From: Gammaproteobacteria bacterium RIFCSPHIGHO2_12_FULL_37_14
Lineage (GTDB): Bacteria > Pseudomonadota > Gammaproteobacteria > DSM-16500
NCBI GenBank assembly: GCA_001801485.1
Contig: MGXV01000028.1
Span: 58,988 to 122,987 of the forward strand
Direction of reading: 5' to 3'
Length of the DNA stretch: 64,000 nucleotides
The translations under genes and the position numbers were made by a program. Positions 18,461-28,118 of the stretch are shown piece after piece (the first letter of the stretch is position 1; each line of letters opens with the position of its first letter). The notes beneath the pieces are model-generated. The model was not told where the DNA came from. It searched no databases and saw only the letters and a list, made by a program, of their open reading frames with translations.

Positions 18461-19115
18461 TTGGCCTGCTCCACCATCTATTAAAGCCTATACTACTTTG
18501 CGATCAGCCTGGCAGGGAAAGGAGTCGTTAGGCATGTCATTACCACTACCTGCTGAACCTATTTGGATAGCTCAAGTCCACAGTATCTTAGCGGTAAAAG
18601 CCATTCCTGAAAATAATGGGAAAGAAGCAGATGCCGTGTTTACCAATGAGCTTCATCGAGTATGTGTAGTGATAACAGCAGATTGTTTGCCTATCCTCAT
18701 TTGCGATAAACAAGGTACGCAAGTAGCCGCTATACATGCTGGTTGGCGAGGATTAGCAGCAGGTATTATTGAAAGCACATTAGATCAAATGAAGCTTTCC
18801 AGTAACGATTTACTAGTCTGGTTAGGACCAGCAATTGGACCTAAGCAATTTGAAGTAGGTAGAGATGTCTATGATGCTTTTACCTTACGTCATCCTCAAA
18901 CTGCCACTGCTTTTAGTCAGAGCCAATCGAATCACTGGTTTGCCGATTTGTATGCTCTTGCAAAAATTCGATTAGCATTGCGAGGGATAAAGCAGATTTA
19001 TGGGGGGAATTACTGTACTTTCACTCAAAAAGAGCTGTTTTTTTCTTATCGACGAGATAAAGGCATTATTGGCCATATTGCTTCCGCAATATGGATTGAC
19101 GGTGACCATAAATGA
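18441..19115 (+). CDS. pgeF: Peptidoglycan editing factor PgeF (YfiH family)
   Basis: A 224-residue protein of the YfiH/laccase-domain family. In E. coli this protein removes wrongly incorporated Ser from UDP-MurNAc peptides (peptidoglycan editing); older annotations call it polyphenol oxidase. The metal-site residues fall in ITADCLPIL (about residue 74-82) and AIHAGWRGLAAGIIEST, with a further YCTF segment near the C-terminus. It overlaps the end of rluD, so translation is probably coupled. A strong hairpin follows it at 19130-19166. Confidence 0.93.
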   Translation: MNYIQPDWPAPPSIKAYTTLRSAWQGKESLGMSLPLPAEPIWIAQVHSILAVKAIPENNGKEADAVFTNELHRVCVVITADCLPILICDKQGTQVAAIHAGWRGLAAGIIESTLDQMKLSSNDLLVWLGPAIGPKQFEVGRDVYDAFTLRHPQTATAFSQSQSNHWFADLYALAKIRLALRGIKQIYGGNYCTFTQKELFFSYRRDKGIIGHIASAIWIDGDHK

Positions 19116-19129
19116 TAAGATATCAAAAG

Positions 19130-19166
19130 CCTTGCCTAAGCGTAAAATTGGTGCACTTAGGCAAGG
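19130..19166. terminator. 11-bp perfect hairpin after pgeF
   Basis: CCTTGCCTAAG (19130-19140) and CTTAGGCAAGG (19156-19166) form a perfect 11-bp inverted repeat with a 15-nt loop, 14 bp after the pgeF stop. There is only a short TT after the second arm, so as an intrinsic terminator it is imperfect. It could also be an operator for the downstream protease gene or a dispersed palindrome. Confidence 0.5.
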
Positions 19167-19231
19167 TTAAACGTATCCCTTAAGAGTCACCACTTGGGAT
19201 CTAAAATGTTAAGTTTTTAAGAGGATTTGCC

Positions 19232-20614
19232 ATGAGTAGATATCTATCTTTTATTATCCGTACTATCACTATTATATTTTTCTTTATTAGTAACCTAACT
19301 GCTCACGTTTATGCTGCAGCACCTGCTGATACGACTATTGCCCCTATGCTCAAATCGGTTTTGCCAGCCATCGTCAATGTCAGAGCACAAATTAAAGTTG
19401 ATCTCAATGCGTTACGCGAAATGCAAAAACGTAACAAAACCAAAGATTCTGAAGATGATCGGCTACTACCTCCTGTTAGTGATACGGTCATATCCGTTGC
19501 TTCGGGCGTTATTGTTGATACAAACCACGGGTATATTTTAACTAATTCACATGTCATTGATGATGCGCAGATCGTGACGGTCACGCTTGGTGATGGCCGA
19601 CGCTTTACCGCAAAAATAATTGGTAAAGATAAACCATCTGATGTTGCCTTATTGCAAATAAAAGCAAAAAATCTTACTGCCCTTCCGCTAGCTAATTCAA
19701 ATGATCTGAAAGTAGGTGATTTTGTTGCTGCGATCGGGAATCCTTTCGGATTGAATCAAACCGTTACCTCAGGCATCGTGAGTGGCTTAGGCCGCACGAC
19801 ATTGGGTATCGAAAGCTATGAAAATTTCATACAAACTGATGCACCAATTAATCTTGGCAACTCAGGTGGCGCGTTGGTCAATATGCAAGGTCAGTTAATA
19901 GGCATCAATACGGCTATACTTGCCCCTGATCGTGGCAGCATAGGTATTGGTTTTGCTATTCCTACAAATATGGCAAAAAGAGTGATGGAGCAGCTCATTG
20001 AATACGGTAATGTCAAACGCGGTGTATTAGGGATAGGCGCACAAGATATTACGCCAGAACTAGGCACGGCATTTAATATGAATACCACAAAAGGAGCAGC
20101 AGTAGCGCAAGTTGTTCCCGATTCTCCAGCTGCTCAAGCAGGTATTCAAGTGGGAGATATCATTACCGCTGTGAATAACAATGCAATCAGTAATGCTAGT
20201 GATGTTGTTAACACGGTTGGTTTTTTACGTGTCGGCACTAGAACAAACGTTGAAGTATTACGTAATGGCAAGCCATTAACGATCAATGTTATTTTATCTG
20301 ACCCAAAAGTCCGAAAACAATTAGTTGAACGAAATGATCCATTTCTTTTTGGAGTAGGATTAAAGAATTTCAGCCTTTTAAGTCCCATTCACGGCAAAAT
20401 AAAAGGTATTCTTGTTGTTTCTGTTGAACAAGATAGTAATGCTGGTCGTGCTGATTTGCGACCGGGAGATATTGTTACTTCTGCTAATCAACAACGCGTG
20501 CAAAATATTGATGAGCTTAAAAAAACAGCGACAACATCCGATAAAACATTATTAATAAATATTATTCGAGGACCGGGAGCAGTTTTCCTCGTTATCAATA
20601 AAGAAGAAGCATAA
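19232..20614 (+). CDS. Periplasmic serine protease, DegP/DegQ (HtrA) family
   Basis: A 460-residue HtrA protease and likely chaperone for misfolded envelope proteins. A signal peptide covers about residues 1-30 (cleavage near AYAAA). The catalytic triad is His107 (NSHVID), Asp137 (PSDVALLQI) and Ser211 (GNSGGAL). Two PDZ domains follow (around residues 260-355 and 370-455), as in DegQ and DegP. The Q-linker is short and lacks the long DegP LA loop, so DegQ is the closer match. A good ribosome site (GAGGA, 7 bases upstream) supports the start. The RND adaptor begins 2 bp after its stop, so protease and pump are probably one transcript. Confidence 0.93.
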   Translation: MSRYLSFIIRTITIIFFFISNLTAHVYAAAPADTTIAPMLKSVLPAIVNVRAQIKVDLNALREMQKRNKTKDSEDDRLLPPVSDTVISVASGVIVDTNHGYILTNSHVIDDAQIVTVTLGDGRRFTAKIIGKDKPSDVALLQIKAKNLTALPLANSNDLKVGDFVAAIGNPFGLNQTVTSGIVSGLGRTTLGIESYENFIQTDAPINLGNSGGALVNMQGQLIGINTAILAPDRGSIGIGFAIPTNMAKRVMEQLIEYGNVKRGVLGIGAQDITPELGTAFNMNTTKGAAVAQVVPDSPAAQAGIQVGDIITAVNNNAISNASDVVNTVGFLRVGTRTNVEVLRNGKPLTINVILSDPKVRKQLVERNDPFLFGVGLKNFSLLSPIHGKIKGILVVSVEQDSNAGRADLRPGDIVTSANQQRVQNIDELKKTATTSDKTLLINIIRGPGAVFLVINKEEA

Positions 20615-20616
20615 TC

Positions 20617-21753
20617 ATGTTATTTTTTTCATCCATAAAAAATTCATTTAAAAAATTAACTAATACACCTATGTCAAAAATGTTAACCTATGTGACTCTA
20701 TTTTTTGCGTTGGTTTTTAGTGTGTATGGCGGAAAAAAATTGATAATGATGTGGTATATGTCTCATTATCAACCGCCTCCTGTTACCATATCAGCTACCA
20801 AAGCGAAGGGGAACGTTTGGCAAACTTATATTACGACGATTGGCACATTAACAGCCATTCATGGTGTCGATTTATCCGCAAATGTTGCTGGCATTGTTAA
20901 AGAGATCCGATTTAATTCGGGACAAATTGTTAAAAAAGGTGATGTAATTATTTTACTTGATATGGATATCGAACAAGCTACTCTTAAAAGTAGCCAAGCG
21001 AAATTGGAATTAGCAAAAATTGATTATGCGCGTGAGAAAAAATTATTTGATCGCCACGTTGCTTCACAAGCAACATTAGATACACGTTTCGCAGAACTTT
21101 TAGAGGCGCAAGGCAATGTTGAATCTATTCAAGCGCAAATTCAACAAAAAACCATCACTGCTCCATTTGATGGTAGATTAGGAATACGTCAAATGGATCT
21201 TGGCCAGTATTTACCGCCTGGCGCACCGATTGTTACTTTACAATCGATGAACCCATTGTATGTTCTGTTAAATATTCCTGAAAAATATTTATCTCATCTC
21301 TATATCAACCAAGTGATCGATGTTGTCGTTGATATTGGTAATGATAAAATAGTAAAAGGAAAAATTACGGCTATTAATTCGAAAGTGGATCATGCTACGC
21401 GAAATGTTCTCGTGCAAGCAATGATTCCAAATGACAAGTATGAGCTATATCCAGGCATGTTTGCTTCTACCAAGGTATGGTTTCGCGATAAAAAAAATAC
21501 AGTGGTTGTTCCACAAACAGCAATTTCTTACAGTTTAAGTGGTGATTATGTTTTTGTGGTGAAAGATGAAAGTAAATCCAAAAAACAACATGAATTACAT
21601 GTCTACCGCCAGTATGTTACGGTGGCTGAGCAACGAGGTACGCAAGCATCTATCACATCGGGTATTCAACCCGATGACCTTGTTGTTATCTCCGGGCAAT
21701 TGAAACTGCAAAATGGTACCTCAGTCATCATTGATAATAGTGTGGAGCTCTAA
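20617..21753 (+). CDS. RND efflux periplasmic adaptor subunit
   Basis: A 378-residue membrane fusion protein of the AcrA/MexH type. It has one N-terminal membrane anchor (about residues 22-42, no lipobox Cys). Biotinyl-lipoyl half motifs (VKEIRFNSGQIVKKGDVIILLD and ITAPFDGRLGIRQMDLGQYL) flank a short coiled-coil hairpin, and the beta-barrel and membrane-proximal domains follow (YPGMFASTKVWF). It links the inner-membrane RND pump to an outer-membrane channel. The pump gene follows after 8 bp; no TolC-like gene is in the window, so the channel must be encoded elsewhere. The substrate is unknown. Confidence 0.92.
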   Translation: MLFFSSIKNSFKKLTNTPMSKMLTYVTLFFALVFSVYGGKKLIMMWYMSHYQPPPVTISATKAKGNVWQTYITTIGTLTAIHGVDLSANVAGIVKEIRFNSGQIVKKGDVIILLDMDIEQATLKSSQAKLELAKIDYAREKKLFDRHVASQATLDTRFAELLEAQGNVESIQAQIQQKTITAPFDGRLGIRQMDLGQYLPPGAPIVTLQSMNPLYVLLNIPEKYLSHLYINQVIDVVVDIGNDKIVKGKITAINSKVDHATRNVLVQAMIPNDKYELYPGMFASTKVWFRDKKNTVVVPQTAISYSLSGDYVFVVKDESKSKKQHELHVYRQYVTVAEQRGTQASITSGIQPDDLVVISGQLKLQNGTSVIIDNSVEL

Positions 21754-21761
21754 ATTTCCTC

Positions 21762-24700
21762 ATGATATTTACCGACATATTTATTAAACGTCCTGTTCTT
21801 GCCTGTGTTGTTAGTTTAATTATTTTGCTATTTGGACTACGCGCTATTTCCATGCTTGAATTACGCCAATTTCCGAAAATCACTAATACCGTTATTTATG
21901 TGACAACAAGTTATCCAGGCGCAAGCGCTGATCTCATTCAGGGTTTTATTACTAGTCCTATTGAAAAATCTATTGCAAGTGCCGATGGCATTGATTATCT
22001 CACCTCACAAAGCATCGATGGCTTAAGCACCGTTACAGCTTATATTCGTCTGAATTATGACCCCAATGTAGCGATGACAGATATTATGGCTAAAGTTTCT
22101 GAGGTTGGTAATCAACTACCCAAAGAAAGCAATCAACCGGTCACGCAAAAATCGACGGGTGAGCAAATGGATTTAATGTATATTGGGTATAGCAGCAAGC
22201 ACATGAGTAATGAACAAATCACTGATTACTTATCTCGAGTTGTTCAACCTAAACTACAAACTGTTGCTGGGGTTTCAAATGCTGAAATAGTAGGTGGTCA
22301 AGTGTATGCAATGCGTGTTTGGCTAGATGCCAACAAAATGGCAGCGCTAAATATCTCACCGCTTGAAGTCGTGGCTGCCTTGCAACAGGAAAATTTTCAG
22401 ACGGCAGCGGGCCAAACCAAAGGTAAATATGTTTTATTTAATATTACCGCCAAAACTAATTTAGAAAATCCTCAAGCTTTTAATGATATTGTGATTAAAA
22501 ATCAAAATGGAACCTTAATACAAATCAAAGATGTTGGTTCGGTTGAACTGGGCGCTCAAAGTTATGATTCATCAGTCAAATTTAATGGCAAAAATGGTGT
22601 GTTTATTGGGATTAAAGGGACACCGACATCGAATCCTCTAACCGTCATCGACGATGTCAAAAACATATTGCCGAAAATTGCGCATAATTATCCTCCTTCC
22701 ATGGAAAGTAAAATTGTTTATGATAGCACTGAATATATTCGTAGCTCGATTAAAGAAGTGATTCGCAGTATTCTTGAAGCAACCATTATTGTTATTTTAG
22801 TTATATTCGCTTTTATCGGAGCAATTCGAACCGTTACTATTCCTGTTATTACCATTCCACTTTCGCTAATTGGCGTGTGTTCCTTAATGTATGCCATGGG
22901 TTATTCTATTAATTTACTGACGTTACTGGCAATGGTTATTGCAATTGGACTAGTCGTTGATGATGCAATTGTGGTGGTTGAAAATATTTATCGGCATATT
23001 GAAGATGGATTAAGCCCTTATCAAGCCGCACTTCTTGGCGCTAGAGAAATTGCTTCTCCTGTTATTTCAATGACAACCACCTTAGCGGCTGTCTATGCAC
23101 CAATTGGTTTTATGACTGGCTTAACTGGTGCATTATTTAAAGAATTTGCATTCACCTTAGCCTTTGCAGTGATTTTATCAGGTGTCATCGCTTTAACTCT
23201 ATCACCCATGATGTGTGCATATATCTTAAGCCCAACGATGATGCAAAAACGTTTAGTTATTTATATCGATAAAATGTTTGAAAAATTAAAACAACTCTAT
23301 ACTCAAAAACTCTACCAGGTTTTGCAGCATCGTTTAGTGGCCGCAGTTTTTGTCATGATCATGTTATTAGGATGTCTATTGATTGCATTCACCACCACTA
23401 CTCAGCTGGCGCCTGATGAAGATCAAAGTATTTTATTTTTATCTCTTAATGCGCCAAAATATGCTAATTTGGATTACACTGAAAAATATACTGATTTGTT
23501 GACCAATATTTTTGAATCCATACCTGAGACAGAAGATTTTTTTACAGTAAATGGGTCGGGCTCGGTTAATAATGCTTTTGCTGGATTGATATTAAAACCA
23601 TGGGATCAAAGAAAACTCTCTCAATCACAAGTGCTAGAAAAACTACAACCTAAATTATCGAAAATTACCGGATTAAATGCAGTTGCTTTCCCTTTACCTT
23701 CTTTACCAGGAAATTCAGACGGATTACCTGTTCAGTTTGTCATTACCACGACCGAAAATTATACTTCACTACATCAAATGTTAAAAAAACTTGAAGATGC
23801 TGCTAATACTAGCGGTTTATTTGCTTATGTTGACGGCGATTTAAAATTTGAAAAACCTATGTTAGAAATTTCGATTAATCGCAACAAAGCAGCAAGCATG
23901 GGCGTCAGTATGCAAAAAATTGGTAGTGCACTTTCAACTCTTTTGGGTGGTGGCTATGTCAATCGATTTAGCACTTATGGTCAGAGTTATGAAGTGATAC
24001 CACAAATTTTACAGATAGATCGTTATAATCCAAATAAAATTAACGATTATTACATCACGACTGCTTCTGGTAGTTCTGTACCGCTTTCGAGCATGATTGA
24101 TTTAACCACAAAAACACAAGCAAACGAACTTTTTCATTTCCAGCAACTTAATTCAGCTACATTATCAGCAATGATGTTTCCTGGACAATCAGTAACGGAT
24201 GGATTGAAATTTTTAAAAGAAAAAGCTGATAAAATTTTTCCTACCGAGTTTAGCTATGATTACGCTGGTCAATCTCGGCAGATTATTCAAGAAGGTCAAA
24301 CCATGGTTTACACTTTCTTTTTTGCATTAATTATTATTTATTTGGTTCTATCCGCACAATTTAATAGTTTTCGTGATCCATTTATTATTTTACTTAGCGT
24401 GCCCTTATCCATGATTGGTGCCTTACTGCCTTTGCATTTAGGATTTGCGACATTGAATATTTACACTGGAATCGGATTAATTACTTTGATTGGCTTAATT
24501 AGCAAACATGGAATCTTAATGGTAGCGTTTGCCAATCAATTACAAATAAACGAAAGATTAAATATTCAAGACGCAGTTTTAAAAGCAGCAGGTTTGCGTT
24601 TACGCCCTATTTTGATGACCACGGTTTCAATGGTATTGGGTGTTGTACCACTGATTCTTGCAAGTGGCGCTGGAGCTCAAAGTCGTTATAATATTGGTTT

Positions 24701-24818
24701 AGTAATTGCTTCTGGAATGACGGTTGGAACTTGCTTCACACTTTTTATTGTTCCTTCCATGTATGCACTTTTAGCAAAGAAAATTGAGCCAGAAGGTGAC
24801 ATGATCGTAGAAAATTGA
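21762..24818 (+). CDS. RND efflux permease subunit (MexI/AcrB superfamily)
   Basis: A 1018-residue proton-driven multidrug exporter with the standard twelve-helix, two-loop layout. The proton-relay acidic pair is visible in IAIGLVVDDAIVVVENIYRHIE (TM4), and the TM10 lysine in IGLISKHGILMVAF. The N-terminus FIKRPVLACVVSLIILLFG is typical of the family. The adaptor is encoded immediately upstream. The last 133 bp of the gene overlap, on the other strand, the 3' end of the F-box protein gene. The set of exported compounds cannot be inferred. Confidence 0.94.
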   Translation: MIFTDIFIKRPVLACVVSLIILLFGLRAISMLELRQFPKITNTVIYVTTSYPGASADLIQGFITSPIEKSIASADGIDYLTSQSIDGLSTVTAYIRLNYDPNVAMTDIMAKVSEVGNQLPKESNQPVTQKSTGEQMDLMYIGYSSKHMSNEQITDYLSRVVQPKLQTVAGVSNAEIVGGQVYAMRVWLDANKMAALNISPLEVVAALQQENFQTAAGQTKGKYVLFNITAKTNLENPQAFNDIVIKNQNGTLIQIKDVGSVELGAQSYDSSVKFNGKNGVFIGIKGTPTSNPLTVIDDVKNILPKIAHNYPPSMESKIVYDSTEYIRSSIKEVIRSILEATIIVILVIFAFIGAIRTVTIPVITIPLSLIGVCSLMYAMGYSINLLTLLAMVIAIGLVVDDAIVVVENIYRHIEDGLSPYQAALLGAREIASPVISMTTTLAAVYAPIGFMTGLTGALFKEFAFTLAFAVILSGVIALTLSPMMCAYILSPTMMQKRLVIYIDKMFEKLKQLYTQKLYQVLQHRLVAAVFVMIMLLGCLLIAFTTTTQLAPDEDQSILFLSLNAPKYANLDYTEKYTDLLTNIFESIPETEDFFTVNGSGSVNNAFAGLILKPWDQRKLSQSQVLEKLQPKLSKITGLNAVAFPLPSLPGNSDGLPVQFVITTTENYTSLHQMLKKLEDAANTSGLFAYVDGDLKFEKPMLEISINRNKAASMGVSMQKIGSALSTLLGGGYVNRFSTYGQSYEVIPQILQIDRYNPNKINDYYITTASGSSVPLSSMIDLTTKTQANELFHFQQLNSATLSAMMFPGQSVTDGLKFLKEKADKIFPTEFSYDYAGQSRQIIQEGQTMVYTFFFALIIIYLVLSAQFNSFRDPFIILLSVPLSMIGALLPLHLGFATLNIYTGIGLITLIGLISKHGILMVAFANQLQINERLNIQDAVLKAAGLRLRPILMTTVSMVLGVVPLILASGAGAQSRYNIGLVIASGMTVGTCFTLFIVPSMYALLAKKIEPEGDMIVEN

Positions 24819-26242
24819 AAGGTAGTCATGTATGTCTCTGAGTAAACTATAATGGATCCATTTTTTGGTGCAAAAAGTGAAGATTTTTTTCCTGTTTTGT
24901 TATAATAATTCCATTCATTTTTAAGCTCCCCTGTTTTTCCATTTCTTATTGTTATGGTAACCTGTTTACTAGAATCAGCCTGGGTAAGATATACAATATC
25001 ATTATTTGGTAATATTGCTAAATCAACCAATGGTTTTGATATAAGCTGTTTGTAAAACTCAACTTTCTTTTTTTTCACCTGGATGAGGAGAATGTAGATG
25101 ATGCTATCACGTCTATTATTGATAGCGACAATCAAATCATCATTCGAATTTTTTTTAATAACAGTAACTTGACCAAGGAAAAGTAAATTTAATAAGATTT
25201 TAAATAAAAATCTGGGATTTAATTTTTCATCAAGAAAACCCGGAGTTAGCTTCGAATAATCTAATCTAATGATATCGATAGGTGAATAAATAATGATATT
25301 ATTTTTTATTTTTAATATATAATTTTCTGAATGGCCAGGCAGCACAATTTCTTGCGAAGGGCTTCCTGATGGTAAGCTCCAAAAACAAATTGATTTATTA
25401 CTCGCACTACTGAGAATGATGTATTCGTCCGCTATTTTTGTGAGGACAATCGAAAGCACAGAGCCAGGGTGACACCCAATAAATTTTTTAAGCCCTACCT
25501 TTACATCCCAAATAATAATCACACCATTTTCATAACCAATGACAATTTCACGATCATTAATAGGGGCCAAACAGGTAATGGAGATGGTTGATTGATAAAG
25601 CGTATTCGAGTTGGTATGGATGATCCCCATTTTTTTATAACTTTTATCATTCGAAACTAAAAGTAATTCTCCCTTACTACTTCCGATAACTAATGTATTA
25701 TGATCTAATTCAATCATCGTTGAAATATTTCCTCGTAATCCATAACACTCATTACATTGCTTGGTTTGCTTTGGTAATGGTTTTTTATAATTTAATATAG
25801 GAAAAGGTGCAGAAGAATAATGACGTTTGCTGATGTCATGAAATAACTTGCAAGCTTGTCCAGCAATAGCCAATTCTTGTTTGTTCAAATAGTAGAAAAT
25901 ATCATCTAGGATATCTCTCGGCATAAATATGCTTAACCGTGTTTCGTTTGCTTTCGTCCTATCATCTTGTAGCCAAATTAAAAATAATTTAGCGCTTGCT
26001 CGGTTGCTTCGTAAATAACGATCATTAAATAATTTTTGTTGCTTTTCATTAGGCAATGATTCAATAAAAAACTGATAAGTGATATCCTCCTCATCACCTT
26101 TTGTAGCAAGAAAATTTGCTAATAGCGTAATTTGCTCCGCCTCCTTTATGAACTCGATCGATTTCCCAAAATATTTTCGAAATGGTCCTCTGTTGATTTC
26201 TATATATTCTTGCAGTTTGTTTTTAATCAATTTAATGTTCAT
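24686..26242 (-). CDS. F-box and WD40-like repeat protein, candidate host effector
   Basis: A 518-residue protein with a eukaryotic-type F-box at about residues 104-142 (MPRDILDDIFYYLNKQELAIAGQACKLFHDI). From about residue 165 to 310 come WD40-like beta-propeller blades: repeated turns such as LVIGSSKGELLLV, IVIGYENGVIIIWDV and ILSSASNKSICFWSL. F-box proteins recruit substrates to SCF ubiquitin ligases in eukaryotes, and Legionella is known to secrete F-box effectors. The N-terminal 100 residues are helical and unlike anything I recognise; the last third is weak propeller-like sequence. The final 43 or so residues are encoded antisense to the RND permease end. No signal peptide. Strong AT bias. 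A role inside a host cell is inference. Confidence 0.75.
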   Translation of the reverse strand: MNIKLIKNKLQEYIEINRGPFRKYFGKSIEFIKEAEQITLLANFLATKGDEEDITYQFFIESLPNEKQQKLFNDRYLRSNRASAKLFLIWLQDDRTKANETRLSIFMPRDILDDIFYYLNKQELAIAGQACKLFHDISKRHYSSAPFPILNYKKPLPKQTKQCNECYGLRGNISTMIELDHNTLVIGSSKGELLLVSNDKSYKKMGIIHTNSNTLYQSTISITCLAPINDREIVIGYENGVIIIWDVKVGLKKFIGCHPGSVLSIVLTKIADEYIILSSASNKSICFWSLPSGSPSQEIVLPGHSENYILKIKNNIIIYSPIDIIRLDYSKLTPGFLDEKLNPRFLFKILLNLLFLGQVTVIKKNSNDDLIVAINNRRDSIIYILLIQVKKKKVEFYKQLISKPLVDLAILPNNDIVYLTQADSSKQVTITIRNGKTGELKNEWNYYNKTGKKSSLFAPKNGSIIVYSETYMTTFQFSTIMSPSGSIFFAKSAYMEGTIKSVKQVPTVIPEAITKPIL

Positions 26243-26357
26243 TTTTTTCTCCTAGTGATGATATTAAACTTCCCTTCATGGACAGGAAAAATGATGTAAT
26301 TTTATTCAGTCAAGGTATAATCCTATGATTCAGCAGCTGGGGCAAAAAAGATAAATT

Positions 26358-27764
26358 ATGAGTAATCATCTTGCACAAAAATTACAAACCCGTCATCTCA
26401 ATATGATAGCGATTGGCGGTTCAATAGGTACTGGAATTTTTCTCGCTAGTGGCTATTCTATATCAATTGGCGGGCCAGGTGGTGCTTTGCTGGCTTATAG
26501 CTTAATGGCTATTATCGTCTATTTTCTGATGACCAGCTTAGCTGAAATGAGTGTATACAAACCGAGTTCGGGCACATTTTGCGAATATTCGACTTCCTAT
26601 GTAGGGGAATCTTTCGGCGCAGCAATGGGCTATAACTATTGGCTAAATTGGGCTATTACTATTGCTGCAGAAATTTCAGCGGCATCATTAATAATGAATT
26701 ATTGGTTTCCTGAAATTAATGGCGCTATTTTTTCTGTCATTTTTTTCAGTATCATTTTTCTGTGTAATTTTTTCTCTGTACGATTATTTGGCGAAATTGA
26801 GTATATAATGTCTTTCACTAAAGTGACAGTGATTGTCATCTTTATTCTTCTCGGAATACTAATGGTTTGGAAACAACCGCACTTTGGCGCTACAAACTGG
26901 AAAGTGGGAGATGCACCCTTTCATCAAGGATGGTATGGGTTTATTGCTGTTTTCTTATTTGCTGGATTTTCATTTCAAGGTACTGAATTGATTGGAGTGG
27001 CTTCAGGCGAAGCTCAACATCCTGATATCTCTATCCCAAAATCAATTAAATATGTATTTTGGCGTTTAACTTTATTTTATGTTTTATCAATTGCAATTAT
27101 TACCTTGCTTATTCCTTATACCGACAACCGCCTTACCTATCAAGACAATGTTATGATGAGCCCATACACCTTGATTTTTAGTCATTATATTGCAGCTTAT
27201 GCGGGTGATTTGGTTAATTTTATTATTCTTGTCGCGGTTATATCTGCAGCCAATGCTAGCATGTATTCATCTACTCGTATTTTATGGTATTTAGGCAAAA
27301 CCAAACAGGCGCCTCTAGTTTTCAGCAGAGTCAATTCGTTTGCTATTCCAATTGCAGCATTAATTGCTTCAGCTTTAATTGGTTCATTGGTATTCCTTTC
27401 GTCATTCATAGGTAATGGGAAATTATTTACTTATTTGGTGCAAATATCTTCGCTTTCAGGTTTTATTGCCTGGTTTGGTATTGCATTAAGCCATTATCAA
27501 TTTAGAAAAAAATATTTATCCAAAAATGGTGGCGTACAAATCCTCAAATACAAAGCCAAATTCTATCCCTATGCCCAAATTATTTCCATGTTTATGTTGG
27601 TATTTATTGTAGCGGCACAATGCATACCTTTAATTAGAAATGCAAATTATAAAATGAGTGATTTTCTAATCATCTACTCCTCAGTCTTGCTATTTTTTAT
27701 TTTTTATTTAGTGCATAAAATAAACAAACATTTGTGCAATCGACGAATAATGAAAACCCTTTAA
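26358..27764 (+). CDS. Amino acid permease, APC superfamily (LysP/GabP-like)
   Basis: A 468-residue inner-membrane transporter with about twelve hydrophobic segments. The first helix carries the APC substrate-binding signature MIAIGGSIGTGIFLASG, and the consensus segments TSLAEMSVYKPSSGTF and FSFQGTELIGVASGEAQHP are those of the amino acid transporter (AAT) family that includes LysP, AroP and GabP. The LysP branch is the closest by eye, but substrate assignment is not safe. It stands alone between the divergent F-box gene and the convergent mla operon. For a bacterium that lives inside host cells, amino acid import is expected. Confidence 0.88.
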   Translation: MSNHLAQKLQTRHLNMIAIGGSIGTGIFLASGYSISIGGPGGALLAYSLMAIIVYFLMTSLAEMSVYKPSSGTFCEYSTSYVGESFGAAMGYNYWLNWAITIAAEISAASLIMNYWFPEINGAIFSVIFFSIIFLCNFFSVRLFGEIEYIMSFTKVTVIVIFILLGILMVWKQPHFGATNWKVGDAPFHQGWYGFIAVFLFAGFSFQGTELIGVASGEAQHPDISIPKSIKYVFWRLTLFYVLSIAIITLLIPYTDNRLTYQDNVMMSPYTLIFSHYIAAYAGDLVNFIILVAVISAANASMYSSTRILWYLGKTKQAPLVFSRVNSFAIPIAALIASALIGSLVFLSSFIGNGKLFTYLVQISSLSGFIAWFGIALSHYQFRKKYLSKNGGVQILKYKAKFYPYAQIISMFMLVFIVAAQCIPLIRNANYKMSDFLIIYSSVLLFFIFYLVHKINKHLCNRRIMKTL

Positions 27765-27812
27765 ATATATTTCCCGTGGCTTGGCGTTATTATTTAGGGC
27801 GTGAATGTTTGC

Positions 27813-28118
27813 TTAGGTGATGAGTTTATCAATCCCAGCCGCCTTAGCAATAGACAATAGATTGTCAGGGAGATTCGTCAAAGAAATTTTTTTCTTATGT
27901 TGCTTTGCATATTTTATCCACTCAACGATAAGCGCTAATCCAGCGCTATTGCTAGAATGTAATTGTGAAAAATCGAAATTTAATTGTTGCGCTTGTTTTA
28001 ATTGGCTTAAACTTTTTTCATAGATTAACATTACATTTGAAAAATCCAATTCACCTGATAATAAAAATTGATTATTATTGAAAGTGATGGTTGCTTGTTT
28101 AGAATTTCCTAACCTCAT
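27813..28118 (-). CDS. mlaB: STAS-domain protein MlaB
   Basis: A 101-residue STAS-domain protein, the small cytoplasmic subunit of the MlaFEDB ABC transporter that moves phospholipids between inner and outer membranes. The segment FDFSQLHSSNSAGLALIVEWIKYA is the STAS core with the Ser/Thr-rich loop. It overlaps mlaC by 4 bp (ATGA), as the last gene of the mla operon. Sequence is divergent, so position in the operon carries much of the call. Confidence 0.88.
   Translation of the reverse strand: MRLGNSKQATITFNNNQFLLSGELDFSNVMLIYEKSLSQLKQAQQLNFDFSQLHSSNSAGLALIVEWIKYAKQHKKKISLTNLPDNLLSIAKAAGIDKLIT

Noticed and set aside
19309..19584. 91-codon frame antisense to the DegQ-type protease
   Set aside because: Lies within a well-conserved gene; composition is that of a reverse-complement shadow.
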